The translations under genes were made by a program, and so were the position numbers. The notes beneath the pieces are model-generated. The model saw nothing but the letters and a program-made list of their open reading frames with translations, was not told where the DNA came from and did no database searches. From NCBI GenBank assembly GCA_946410595.1, contig CAMKAU010000006.1, forward strand, positions 1 through 53,606: a stretch of DNA of 53,606 nucleotides. The letters run 5' to 3'. Shown piece by piece: positions 10,291-19,677 of the stretch; position 1 is the stretch's first letter; the number at the start of each line of letters is the position of its first letter. Source of the DNA: an uncultured Clostridia bacterium. Lineage in GTDB: Bacteria; Bacillota; Clostridia; Oscillospirales; CAG-272.

Positions 10291-11253
10291 ATGAAAAGAA
10301 TGACAGCTGTTGTTTTGTTGTTGTCCGTTATGATGCTGACGGTCAGCTGTATCAATCAGAAAAATAACGCAGAGGATACCGCTGCGCCGGAGCAGGTCAC
10401 AAGCAACTTTTCACCCGTTGCGGGGAAACGATACGCAGCGTATATTTACGTAGAATACGTATCGCAAGACGGCTTTGCCGGCAGCGGAAATTTCCATGAC
10501 GGCGTTTACGTATCGTACGCCGGAGCAAAGAACGTATTTAAGATCTTCGACACCGCGGTAATCGTTTTTGACGGAGCGGATTACAAAGTTGAGGATAAAA
10601 CGCTTCACACCGGCGATATGGGTTTTGGCGACTTTACAACGAAACAAACGATAACAAAGGTTGTTTCAGCGCGCAAATCGGATTATGAAGCGGGCGAGCC
10701 GGTATTTGACAAACCGATCATATATCTTTATCCGGAAACAGATACCGTTTGCAGCGTCAAGCTTGACGTGACCGGCGGGATAACCTGCTCCTATCCGCAG
10801 TATCAGGAAAGCGGCTGGGAAAGTTTTACCGCTCGGCCGGACGGCACGCTGATTTTTCCTGACGGCAGCGAGTATTACGCGCTTTACTGGGAGGGCAAAG
10901 GGACAAGCGCATTGGACATGACGACCGGCTTCTGCGTAAAAGGGTCCGAAACGGCGGCGTTTTTGTCCGATATTCTGCCGAAGCTCGGACTGAACGCGAA
11001 AGAAGCAAATGAGTTTATCATCTATTGGCTTCCGAGAATGCAGGAGAATCCTTATAACCTCATCTCTTTCCAGACTTCCGCTTACACGGACAACGCAAAG
11101 CTGACGGTCACGCCTGAACCGGATACGATGATACGCGTGTTCATGGCGTATCAGTCGCTTGAAGAACCCGTTGAAATCGCGCCGCAGACGATAGAAACTC
11201 CAATGAGAAACGGCTTCACCGTCATAGAATGGGGCGGATCGGTGATAAAATAA
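10291..11253 (+). CDS. Lipoprotein of unknown function with KPIIYLYPE domain
   Basis: 320 aa, signal peptide with lipobox-like LTVSC; RBS gcggaggag. Confidence 0.85.
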   Translation: MKRMTAVVLLLSVMMLTVSCINQKNNAEDTAAPEQVTSNFSPVAGKRYAAYIYVEYVSQDGFAGSGNFHDGVYVSYAGAKNVFKIFDTAVIVFDGADYKVEDKTLHTGDMGFGDFTTKQTITKVVSARKSDYEAGEPVFDKPIIYLYPETDTVCSVKLDVTGGITCSYPQYQESGWESFTARPDGTLIFPDGSEYYALYWEGKGTSALDMTTGFCVKGSETAAFLSDILPKLGLNAKEANEFIIYWLPRMQENPYNLISFQTSAYTDNAKLTVTPEPDTMIRVFMAYQSLEEPVEIAPQTIETPMRNGFTVIEWGGSVIK

Positions 11254-11277
11254 AAACCAAAAAACAACAAAATACCA

Positions 11278-11316
11278 AAACCCTCTGCCGTTTTCATTAC
11301 GGCAGAGGGTTTTCCA
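11278..11316. terminator. Bidirectional terminator hairpin
   Basis: aaaaccctctgccgttttcattacggcagagggtttt. Confidence 0.85.
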
Positions 11317-11371
11317 TTTACAGTATGTACGGATACAGCCAAGTCGCAGAGGATTTCCGGCCCGCTTTTGA

Positions 11372-12415
11372 TTACGAAAAATAGTCGATCTTCATCGCCC
11401 GCTTGACGTCCGAGAGGGTGGCGGCGGCGGTTTCGCGCGCTTTTTCGCTTCCTTTTTTCAGGATCGCCATCACGGCGCCGGGATCCTTTGCCAGCTCCTC
11501 GCGCTTTGCGCGGATCGGCGCCAGGACCTCCTGCATCACGTTGTTGAGGAACTTTTTGACCTTCACGTCGCCGAGACCGCCGCGCTCGTAGTGCGCTTTC
11601 AGCTCGTCAAGGGAGGCGTAGTCGGGGAGATAGCTCTCAAAGTGCGCGGGGGAAGAGAAAGCGTCGAGGTAGAGGAAGACGGGGTTATCCTTGGTATTGC
11701 CGGGGTCGGAGACCTGGATGTGGTTGGGGTCGGTGTACATCGACATGATCTTTTGGCGGATCTCGTCGGGAGAGTCGGCAAGGTAGATGCAGTTGCCGAG
11801 GGATTTGCTCATCTTCGCCTTCCCGTCGGTACCGGGAAGCCGCAGGCAAACCTTGTTTTTGGCGAGCAGCGCCTTCGGCTCGACCAGCGTTTCGCCGTAA
11901 AGAGCGTTGAAGCTGCGCACGATCTCCCGCGCCTGCTCAAGCATCGGGAGCTGATCCTCCCCGACGGGAACGGTATCGGCGCGGAAGGCGGTGATATCCG
12001 CCGTCTGGCTGACGGGGTAGGTGAGAAAGCCCATCGGGATTTTTCCCTCAAAGTTCCGCAGCTTCAGCTCCGTCTTGACGGTGGGATTGCGCTCGAGCCG
12101 GGAGAGCGTGACAAGGTTCATATAGTAAAAAGTCAGCTCGGTCAGCTCGGGGATCTGCGACTGGATGAGGATCGTCGACTTTTCGGGGTCGATTCCGCAG
12201 GCAAGGTAATCGAGCGCCACCTCGAGGATATTGGCGCGCACCTTGTCCGGGTTGTCAAAGTTATCGGTCAGCGCCTGCGCGTCCGCGATCATGATATTGA
12301 TCTCGTCGTAGGCGCCGCTTTCCTGCAGTTCAACGCGGCTGCGCAGGGAGCCGACGTAATGCCCGATATGCAGGCGGCCGGTCGGCCTGTCGCCCGTGAG
12401 AATGATCTTTTTCAT
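11372..12415 (-). CDS. trpS: Tryptophanyl-tRNA synthetase
   Basis: [29 protein letters not shown] motif (AKMSKSLGN); ORF-track start 12472 lies inside the predicted promoter, so trimmed. Confidence 0.96.
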   Translation of the reverse strand: MKKIILTGDRPTGRLHIGHYVGSLRSRVELQESGAYDEINIMIADAQALTDNFDNPDKVRANILEVALDYLACGIDPEKSTILIQSQIPELTELTFYYMNLVTLSRLERNPTVKTELKLRNFEGKIPMGFLTYPVSQTADITAFRADTVPVGEDQLPMLEQAREIVRSFNALYGETLVEPKALLAKNKVCLRLPGTDGKAKMSKSLGNCIYLADSPDEIRQKIMSMYTDPNHIQVSDPGNTKDNPVFLYLDAFSSPAHFESYLPDYASLDELKAHYERGGLGDVKVKKFLNNVMQEVLAPIRAKREELAKDPGAVMAILKKGSEKARETAAATLSDVKRAMKIDYFS

Positions 12416-12443
12416 AGCAGTTCCTCCGCTGTGGGATAAAGGT

Positions 12444-12472
12444 ATTGTAGCACACCGCCGCGCAAAAGTCAA
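12444..12472 (-). promoter_or_regulatory. Promoter of trpS
   Basis: Reverse strand TTGACT-17-TACAAT. Confidence 0.7.
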
Positions 12473-12484
12473 CGCCCGGGGCCT

Positions 12485-13078
12485 TCAATCGGCGTAAGTG
12501 GTATAAACGGCCAGATGCCGGTATTGGGGGGTATCAAGCCGGGAGCTTACGTACCCGGCTATGATCTTTTCCCACGTCGCCTCGGGGTCGTCGACGAGGA
12601 CGTAATGATCGTAGGAAGAATAGATCGCCGTGGAGGGCATCTCCCCCGTCATACGGAGGAGATAGCGGTAGGTTTCGGCTTTGCCCGCCGTCGGCTGCGT
12701 GCTGAGACGCGTGGTTACAGTAAAGCTCTCGCCGTCAAAGGCGAGCCGGTAAAACCAGGTCTGCGGATAATTGCGTTTTTCGGTCTCGTAGAGCTCTGCT
12801 GTGACGCGCTCTTTGTTCAGCGTGCGGAAAACCGCGCAGACGACGGAGGCGGGTTCCTTCTTTTCGACCTTCGCGTAAAACGCGTCCAAAAGCTCCTTGC
12901 CGGACGTACAGCGCAAGTCCTCCACGACCGCAACGTCTTCCTTTTTGGCGGCTTCCAGCGCCTCCTCGGCCGGCAGGACGGCGTCCGCCGCGGGGAGGCC
13001 GCCGACCGGCTCTTTCCCGCAGGAGATAAGGGAAAAAACGAGCAGGCAAACAAAGAGAAAAACGACCGCTTTTTTCAT
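12485..13078 (-). CDS. Putative lipoprotein, unknown function
   Basis: MKKAVVFLFVCLLVFSLISCGKE: signal peptide plus lipobox. Confidence 0.8.
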   Translation of the reverse strand: MKKAVVFLFVCLLVFSLISCGKEPVGGLPAADAVLPAEEALEAAKKEDVAVVEDLRCTSGKELLDAFYAKVEKKEPASVVCAVFRTLNKERVTAELYETEKRNYPQTWFYRLAFDGESFTVTTRLSTQPTAGKAETYRYLLRMTGEMPSTAIYSSYDHYVLVDDPEATWEKIIAGYVSSRLDTPQYRHLAVYTTYAD

Positions 13079-13113
13079 TGGTTCACCTTTTCCTTTCAGC
13101 GGACCGGCGTCTA

Positions 13114-15051
13114 TTAAAACCCGATCTTTGCCTTGGGTTTTGTCAGCTTTTCGCTGAACTCTTCTTCCGCGCTCGCGGCGAGGAAGTCTTCGCGCGTCAG
13201 CTCCGGTACGTCGCCGCCCGCCAGCGCGGCGCGGAGCGCCGCCTTTGACCAGGTGCGCTCGTAGAGGTTGCGCACGAATCGCGCGTTGGCAAACTCCTTG
13301 GAGGCGACGTATTCGTCCGAAAGATCGGAAAAGAACTTCCGCGCCGCTTCCGTCAGTCCCTCGGAGTAGGAAAAGTGCTTTTTGACCATCAGCATAAAGA
13401 TCTCAAAAAGCTGGTCTTTGGAGTAATTGGGGAAGCGGATCGCGTAAGGCATCCGGCTGCGGAGACCCGCGTTGCCGCGCATCAGCGTTTCCATGTCGTC
13501 GGTATAGCCCGCCATGATCACGAGCATATCGTCCCGGTGGTTTTCCATCTCGGAGATCAGGGTCGTGAGGGCTTCTTTGCCGTAGTCGTTATGGGCGTAG
13601 TCGCTTTCGTAGAGCGCGTAGGCCTCGTCGATAAACAGAACGGAGCCGTAGGCGTCCCGGCAGATGGCGGCGGTGCGGACCGCGGTCTGCCCCACGTATT
13701 CCGCGCAGAGGGACCGCGCGCTGTATTCAAGGAAGGCGCCCTTGCGGAGGATCCCCTCCTCGCAAAAGATTTGACCCACGATCCGCGCCACCGTCGTTTT
13801 CCCGGTGCCGGGATGACCGAGGAAACGCATGTGGATACACGGGCGGTCGAGCTTTTCGTTTTTCATCGCGACCTTGACCTGCGAAACGATCTCCCGCACC
13901 CGCGCCGCGATCTCTTCCATGCCGATCATACCGGCCAGCTCTTCGTACCCGTTTTTCCGCTCCCGCTGTTCCGCGTAGTCCGCCGGCAGATCGTCGCTTG
14001 CGATGCGTTTTTTGTTCTCTTCCTCGCCGCGAGAAAGAGCGGCCGCGTCGTGAGACGCTTTTTTGAGGACCATCTCGTCGGCGATCTTTTCCGCAGTTTT
14101 GAAGCCGTAGAAGCGGCCGTCGCGTTTTTCCTTGTTGACTTTGGCAAAAAAGACGTCAAGCACCGATTTGTCCGGGGTCACGCCGAGCGATCTCAGCTTG
14201 TCCCACATCCCTTCCGCCAGCACGCTTTCGTGCAGCGGGGGGATCTGGATCACGCGCAAAAGGGAAACGTCGTCAAAGAGAGCGGCAACGCGGTCAAACG
14301 CCTTTTTCTCTAAAAACGGCACCCGGAACGCGAACGCGACCTTGTTCTGGAAGCGGTAGAGCCGCTGCAAAAACCTCCGCAGCTCGTCGTATTTTTCGCC
14401 GTCCAGATACCAGCTGACGTCGATCCCGACGACGTTGCAGTCGTCCAGATAGTCGCCGCAGAACTTGTCTATCATCTCGTCGGCGCTGATCGTGCCGCTC
14501 CCGGTTCTGTTTGAAATCCGGAACTCGGCGTACTGGGTCTTTTCCGCGGTTTTCTCCCCGTAAAGCCCCATCTTCCGCAGAAAGTCGCCAAGCGAGCTGA
14601 GAAGGGTGGTAAAGCCGTTTCCGGCGTCGATCGCAAAGAGATAGTTCTGCATCATCAGCGCGCCGAGAGAGCCGTTTTCTTTGAGCAGCGGGAAGGCGTC
14701 GTAAAGCTCGACTGCCAGCTTCAGATAGTCGTCTGCCCCGTAATAGGAGCCGAGCATCTCGCGGATCAGGAGGCCGTTTTCATCGTCGGAGAAGGGGACC
14801 GTGAGCACGCGGATCCGGTCGGAGGTCCCGGGCGAGGAGCGGTTCCACGCCTGGGTGATCACCTTGCCGCATTCCTCGCGGGAGGCGGCTTTCAGTTTGA
14901 TCACGCAGAAGGTAAAGCGCGTGACGAGTCTCTCGGCTTCGTGTTCCGCGGGGATCAGTTCCGCCGTTTCGTGAAAGAAACGGCCCAGCTCTCCGATCCT
15001 CTCAAGCGCGCAGCTATAATCAAGCGAAACTCTTGAAATAAAGTCTGTCAT
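13114..15051 (-). CDS. CbxX/CfxQ (SpoVK-like) AAA ATPase with long N-terminal region
   Basis: 645 aa; GHPGTGKTTVARIVGQIF (Walker A), SVLFIDEAYALY (Walker B), AGYTDDMETLMRGNAGLRSRMPYAIRFPNY. Confidence 0.88.
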   Translation of the reverse strand: MTDFISRVSLDYSCALERIGELGRFFHETAELIPAEHEAERLVTRFTFCVIKLKAASREECGKVITQAWNRSSPGTSDRIRVLTVPFSDDENGLLIREMLGSYYGADDYLKLAVELYDAFPLLKENGSLGALMMQNYLFAIDAGNGFTTLLSSLGDFLRKMGLYGEKTAEKTQYAEFRISNRTGSGTISADEMIDKFCGDYLDDCNVVGIDVSWYLDGEKYDELRRFLQRLYRFQNKVAFAFRVPFLEKKAFDRVAALFDDVSLLRVIQIPPLHESVLAEGMWDKLRSLGVTPDKSVLDVFFAKVNKEKRDGRFYGFKTAEKIADEMVLKKASHDAAALSRGEEENKKRIASDDLPADYAEQRERKNGYEELAGMIGMEEIAARVREIVSQVKVAMKNEKLDRPCIHMRFLGHPGTGKTTVARIVGQIFCEEGILRKGAFLEYSARSLCAEYVGQTAVRTAAICRDAYGSVLFIDEAYALYESDYAHNDYGKEALTTLISEMENHRDDMLVIMAGYTDDMETLMRGNAGLRSRMPYAIRFPNYSKDQLFEIFMLMVKKHFSYSEGLTEAARKFFSDLSDEYVASKEFANARFVRNLYERTWSKAALRAALAGGDVPELTREDFLAASAEEEFSEKLTKPKAKIGF

Positions 15052-15094
15052 AACTTTCCTCGGTTTTGTATTTCATTCGGGAGCGCGCAGGAAA

Positions 15095-15889
15095 TCAGAA
15101 GCCGTGGCCGCCGCCGTGGCCGCCTCCGCCGCCGCCTCCTCCGCCGCCTCCTCCTCCGCCGCCGGAGGAGGAGCTGTTGCTGTACCGGTAGGTGCGCGTC
15201 AGCGTAGCGGAAACGTTCTTTAGATTGGTCGCCGTTTTGCTGTTCTTGTCAAGCTGATAGACCTCGCGGGGCGATTTGATCGCCGTTGTGGAGATCGCCG
15301 CGACAAACATACTGAGCAGAGCGGCGCAAAGGGCGATCAGGGCATTGCTTGCGTGCTTCATCGGCTCTGGGATCTTAATGCCCGCCATGACATGATAGAC
15401 CTGCTCAAAGGTCTCCCGCGCGCACCGGGCGTAATCACCGCCGGACGCATAGCGGTAGACGTTGTCCGTGATACTTTCGCACTTTGCCGCGCTGAGCGTC
15501 GTATTGGAGTCCGAAGTATGGAGATAGAGATGACGGTTGTCCATATCGATCACAAAGAGGATGCCCTCCCCGTCCTTGAAAAGCTCTTGGAAGGCGATTT
15601 TAGCGTAGGGCTCGGTGGAGAGATCCTCCGCGTCGTCCGTTGAGACGAAGGCGACGGGATAAAACGCCGTGACCGGCGTCATCGCTTCGCGCAGCTCCGT
15701 TTCTTCCTCGGCGGTCAGGAGGTCCGCGCGGTCAAGGAGCGTGACGGCAGACTCGTTTACCCCCTCCGGCGACGCATAGATTTTTTCGTTTTTCTTCTCG
15801 CGGTAGAGATCGAGCCCGAAGGGAACGAGCAGAACGATGACTGCGATCAGCGCGACGATATTGAGGGCGCGGTTGCTCAGCTTACGCAT
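15095..15889 (-). CDS. TPM-domain-like membrane protein with C-terminal poly-Gly/His tail
   Basis: 264 aa; N-terminal TM, YPVAFVSTDDAEDLSTEPYAKIAFQELFKDGEGILFVIDMDNRHLYLHTS, internal TM, tail SSSSG15HGGGHGF. Confidence 0.7.
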   Translation of the reverse strand: MRKLSNRALNIVALIAVIVLLVPFGLDLYREKKNEKIYASPEGVNESAVTLLDRADLLTAEEETELREAMTPVTAFYPVAFVSTDDAEDLSTEPYAKIAFQELFKDGEGILFVIDMDNRHLYLHTSDSNTTLSAAKCESITDNVYRYASGGDYARCARETFEQVYHVMAGIKIPEPMKHASNALIALCAALLSMFVAAISTTAIKSPREVYQLDKNSKTATNLKNVSATLTRTYRYSNSSSSGGGGGGGGGGGGGGGHGGGHGF

Positions 15890-17295
15890 TGCCGTCGCCT
15901 CCTCTCTTCATCGTAAAGAGCGGGATTTCGCGGGACGCCAGCAGACTTTGCTGCTTGAGCAGGTCGAACACAGACCAAAGCGCCAGCGCGATGTTGAAGA
16001 CGGCGGCGCCGTAATAGACGCTGTCGATCACGGTCCCGGAGAGAAGAACGCCGGCGACGACGGCGAGACCGACCAGCGTCCGCCACCACCCCTTCAGGCG
16101 GACGGAGCCCGGAACGCGGAAGGACCACGGGGAGGTCTTTTTCGTTCCCGTTGCGGCGCTGCCCGGATCCGCGGTCTTGGAAAAGATTTCCGCGCCGATC
16201 TTTCCGAGATCGTCGAGATGGTTTTCGCGCACGTACACGTCGCCGGCCAGCTTTCTCAGACTGAATCCGAAGATCAGGAGGATGATCTCGGATACGATGA
16301 GGAACGGCGTCGGCGAGATCGTGAGGAAGAGATTGAGGATCGACGCAAACACCGCCGCAAGGATCAGAGAGTATTTGATGTAGCGCCCTTTGTCGGCGGG
16401 GATCTCCGCGGCCACGTCGCCGTTTTCTCCGTTGATCGCGGCGTAGGAGATCCGGTCCCCTTTCCGGTAGGTATGCAGCCAGACGGGGAAGAGGATCTTT
16501 TTCGAGCTGATTTGGATCTCCGGCGTCACCTGGTCCGTTTTGAACTTGATCCCGTCGTGGGTGAAGCTGCTGCCCTGAATATCCTTTGTGACAAGCTCCG
16601 CCACCACGTCGGCGTAGACCTTTTCGTCCACGTTGCCGCCGTCGGCGTAAAAACCGGCGAGGTAGGACGTTTCAAACTCCCGGGCCTTTTTCGGATCGAA
16701 GGTATCCACCGTTTCGCTCATACAGTCGGGGAAGGCCTCCGCGGCGTCAAACCGCGTTCCCCTGTAGGCGGCGGTCAGGTCGTATTCCATCTCGTATTCC
16801 CGGACGATCGTGTCGCTGCCGGCCGACGTTCTGCTCTCGCCCCGGTTTTTGCCGTGGCCGGAAGCGTCCGCGCCGAAGACGTAGTAGGGAATATAGAGCC
16901 CGATCATCTTTTCTTCGCCGCCTTTTTCCAAAAGCCACTTTGGCGCAAAGCCGGTGTCCTTGAGCTTTTTGCGGTATTTTTCCGCCGCTTCTTCCTTCGT
17001 TACGGTAAACGGGATGATGCCGTCCGGCCTCGCGTCTTCCACGATCCGCCGGGTAAACGCAACGGGAGAGCCGCAATAGCTGCAAAAGGACGCGATGGTA
17101 TCGTCGTAACTGAGGACGGCGGCGCCGCACTGGGGGCAAACCAGCTCGTTTGTGGTATAGAGACGGTTTTTTGTCGAGATACTCCTGGTACTCCTCCCGG
17201 CGGATCTCGCTGCCGCAGTACTCGCAGGACATGACCTCTTTGGCTATGTCGTAGGTCATCTGCGCGCCGCAATGCGGGCATTCAAACGCTTTCAT
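15882..17295 (-). pseudogene. Zinc-ribbon, multi-TM membrane protein, interrupted by a +1 frameshift in a 6-nt A run (T6 on + strand, 17167-17172)
   Basis: Frame 1 encodes MKAFECPHCGAQMTYDIAKEVMSCEYCGSEIRREEYQEYLDK; frame 2 continues NRLYTTNELVCPQCGAAVLSYDDTIASFCSYCGSPVAFTRRIVEDARPDGIIPF... (ORF 15882-17042). Confidence 0.75.
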
Positions 17296-17366
17296 TCACA
17301 AGGTTCCTTTCATAAAAAAGAAGTGAACAGTCTGGCTTTTTTCAAATCGACTTTCTTCAACCTTCC

Positions 17367-17468
17367 CCTTCTTCACTTTTCACTCTTACTTTGTACTTCA
17401 AAAATCCTGCGCGTGGAGAAGGAGAAAGAAGTGAAGAGTGAATAGTGAAGAGTGAAAAGTGAATAAGG
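17367..17468. repeat. Inverted repeat with 21-nt arms, tRNA-proximal
   Basis: CCTTCTTCACTTTTCACTCTT (17367-17387) versus AAGAGTGAAAAGTGAATAAGG (17448-17468), 20/21 complementary. Confidence 0.85.
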
Positions 17469-17497
17469 AAAAATCCCGCGCCGGGGCGCAGGATTTT

Positions 17498-17498
<1 letters not shown>
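17469..17498 (-). terminator. Terminator of tRNA-Val(CAC)
   Basis: + strand aaaaatcccgcgccggggcgcaggattttt, directly after the CCA end. Confidence 0.8.
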
Positions 17499-17574
<76 letters not shown>

Positions 17575-17614
17575 GTACCGTGCCTATTATAACACGGTAT
17601 TTTGGAAATGTCAA

Positions 17615-19450
17615 TCAGTTTCCGTTCGATTTTTTTAATTTACTTTCCGCTTTCAGGCGAGACTCGGTATTGAGGATGCGTTTGCGGAGACGGATATTCT
17701 TCGGCGTGACCTCGATCAGCTCGTCGTCGGCGATAAACTCGATCGCCTGCTCGAGACTAAGGATCTTCGGCGGCGTCAGGATCAGCGCCTCGTCCGCGCC
17801 CTTGGAGCGGATCGCCGTAAGGTGTTTTTCCTTGCAGACGTTCAGGGTGATATCGCCCGCCTTGGGGTTCTCGCCGACGATCATGCCCTCGTAAACCTCG
17901 GTCTGCACGCCGATAAAGAGCGCGCCGCGGTCCTGCGCGTTGAAGAGACCGAAGGAGGTGGTCACCCCCGCTTCGGAGGCGACAAGGGAACCGGTGTAGC
18001 GCGTCGTCACCTCGCCCTTGAACGGCTGATAGCTTTCAAAGATCGAATTGATGATGCCCTCGCCTCTCGTGTCTGTCATAAACTCGCTGCGGTAGCCGAA
18101 GAGCGCGCGGGAGGGAATGAGATAGATCAGACGCATCCGGGAGCCGTGCTGCTCCATATCCTGCAGCTCGCCCTTGCGGGAGCCGAGCTTTTCCATCACG
18201 GAGCCCATGTATTCCTGCGGGCAGTCGATCGTGACCCGTTCCACCGGCTCGCACCGCACCCCGTCGATCTCCTCGTAGAGAACGCGCGGCGTGCTGCAGG
18301 AGAGCTCGTAGCCCTCGCGGCGCATCGTTTCGATCAGGATGGAGAGGTGCATCTCGCCGCGCCCCGCCACTTTGAAGGAGTCTGTCGTATCGCCGTCCGA
18401 GATGCGGATGGAAACGTCCTTGAGCGTTTCGCGGTAGAGCCGTTCGCGCAGATGGCGGCTTGTCACGTATTTGCCATCCCGGCCGGCGAGGGGGCTGTCG
18501 TTGACGGAGAAGGTCATCTCCATCGTCGGCTCGCTCACCTTAACGAACTCCAGCGGCTCAACGCAGGTCGTGGAGGTGATGGTGTCGCCGATGTTGATAT
18601 CCTCGGCGCCGGAGAAGCAGATGATATCCCCCATCTTCGCTTCCGTGACCGGCACGCGGGAGAGCCCGTCGATCTGCGAGAGGGAAACGATCCTCGTTTT
18701 TTTCGGGGTGAAGCCGGCGTGGAAATTGGAGATCATCGCGTCCTGGTTGACGCGGATCGTGCCGCGCTCGATCCGCCCGATGCCGATCCGGCCGACGTAA
18801 TCGTTGTAATCCACGGAGGAAACGAGCAGCTGCAGTTCGCCGTCTTCCTCGCCTTCGGGGGCGGGGATATAATCGAGAATGGTGTCAAAGAGCGGCCGGA
18901 GATCGGTCCCTTTTTCAAACGGGGAAAGGGAAGCGGTCCCCTCCCGCCCGGAGCAGAAGATCATCGGAGAGTCAAGCTGCTCGTCGGTCGCGTTGAGATC
19001 GAGCAGGAGCTCCAGCACTTCTTCCTCGACCTCTTCGATGCGGGCGTCCGGCTTGTCGATCTTGTTGATGACGACGATCACGCGGTGCTGGAGGGCGAGC
19101 GCCCGTTCGAGAACGAAGCGCGTCTGCGGCATCGGCCCTTCCGCCGCGTCCACGAGCAGAAGCACGCCGTTTACCATCTTGAGGACCCGCTCCACCTCGC
19201 CGCCGAAGTCAGCGTGGCCGGGGGTATCGACGATATTGATCTTCACGTCCTTGTAGTGGACGGCGGTGTTCTTGGCAAGGATGGTGATGCCGCGCTCGCG
19301 CTCGATCGCGTTGGAGTCCATCACGCGCTCTTCCGTCACCTGGTTTTCGCGGTAGATGCCGCCCTGCTTGAGCATTTCGTCGACGAGGGTGGTCTTGCCG
19401 TGGTCAACGTGAGCGATGATGGCAATATTTCTTAAATCATTTCGTTTCAC
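17615..19450 (-). CDS. typA: Ribosome-associated translational GTPase TypA/BipA
   Basis: NIAIIAHVDHGKTTLVDEMLKQ, VMDSNAIERERGITILAKNTAV, C-terminal BipA region. Confidence 0.97.
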   Translation of the reverse strand: MKRNDLRNIAIIAHVDHGKTTLVDEMLKQGGIYRENQVTEERVMDSNAIERERGITILAKNTAVHYKDVKINIVDTPGHADFGGEVERVLKMVNGVLLLVDAAEGPMPQTRFVLERALALQHRVIVVINKIDKPDARIEEVEEEVLELLLDLNATDEQLDSPMIFCSGREGTASLSPFEKGTDLRPLFDTILDYIPAPEGEEDGELQLLVSSVDYNDYVGRIGIGRIERGTIRVNQDAMISNFHAGFTPKKTRIVSLSQIDGLSRVPVTEAKMGDIICFSGAEDINIGDTITSTTCVEPLEFVKVSEPTMEMTFSVNDSPLAGRDGKYVTSRHLRERLYRETLKDVSIRISDGDTTDSFKVAGRGEMHLSILIETMRREGYELSCSTPRVLYEEIDGVRCEPVERVTIDCPQEYMGSVMEKLGSRKGELQDMEQHGSRMRLIYLIPSRALFGYRSEFMTDTRGEGIINSIFESYQPFKGEVTTRYTGSLVASEAGVTTSFGLFNAQDRGALFIGVQTEVYEGMIVGENPKAGDITLNVCKEKHLTAIRSKGADEALILTPPKILSLEQAIEFIADDELIEVTPKNIRLRKRILNTESRLKAESKLKKSNGN

Positions 19451-19677
19451 TATCGTATCCGCCTATCGGTAAAATTAACAGTTTTCTATTATAGCATATT
19501 TTTTCGATTTTTCAAGAGTTTTTTCCAAATTTGATAACCGTACAACTTTTTTCGGCAAACGTTAGATAATCGTAAAATATTATGCGCGAAAGTATTGACA
19601 ACCCCTTTTTCGGTATGATAAAATGAAACGCGCGAAAAAGTCAGACGTTTGTCACATCTTCTTTTTCCGGAGGGATC

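Noticed and set aside
12416-12484. T-box leader before trpS
   Set aside because: Promoter -10 is only about 30 nt from the start codon, leaving no room for a T-box
17822-19435. 537-aa plus-strand ORF opposite typA
   Set aside because: Mirror frame of a conserved GTPase gene; no recognisable domain
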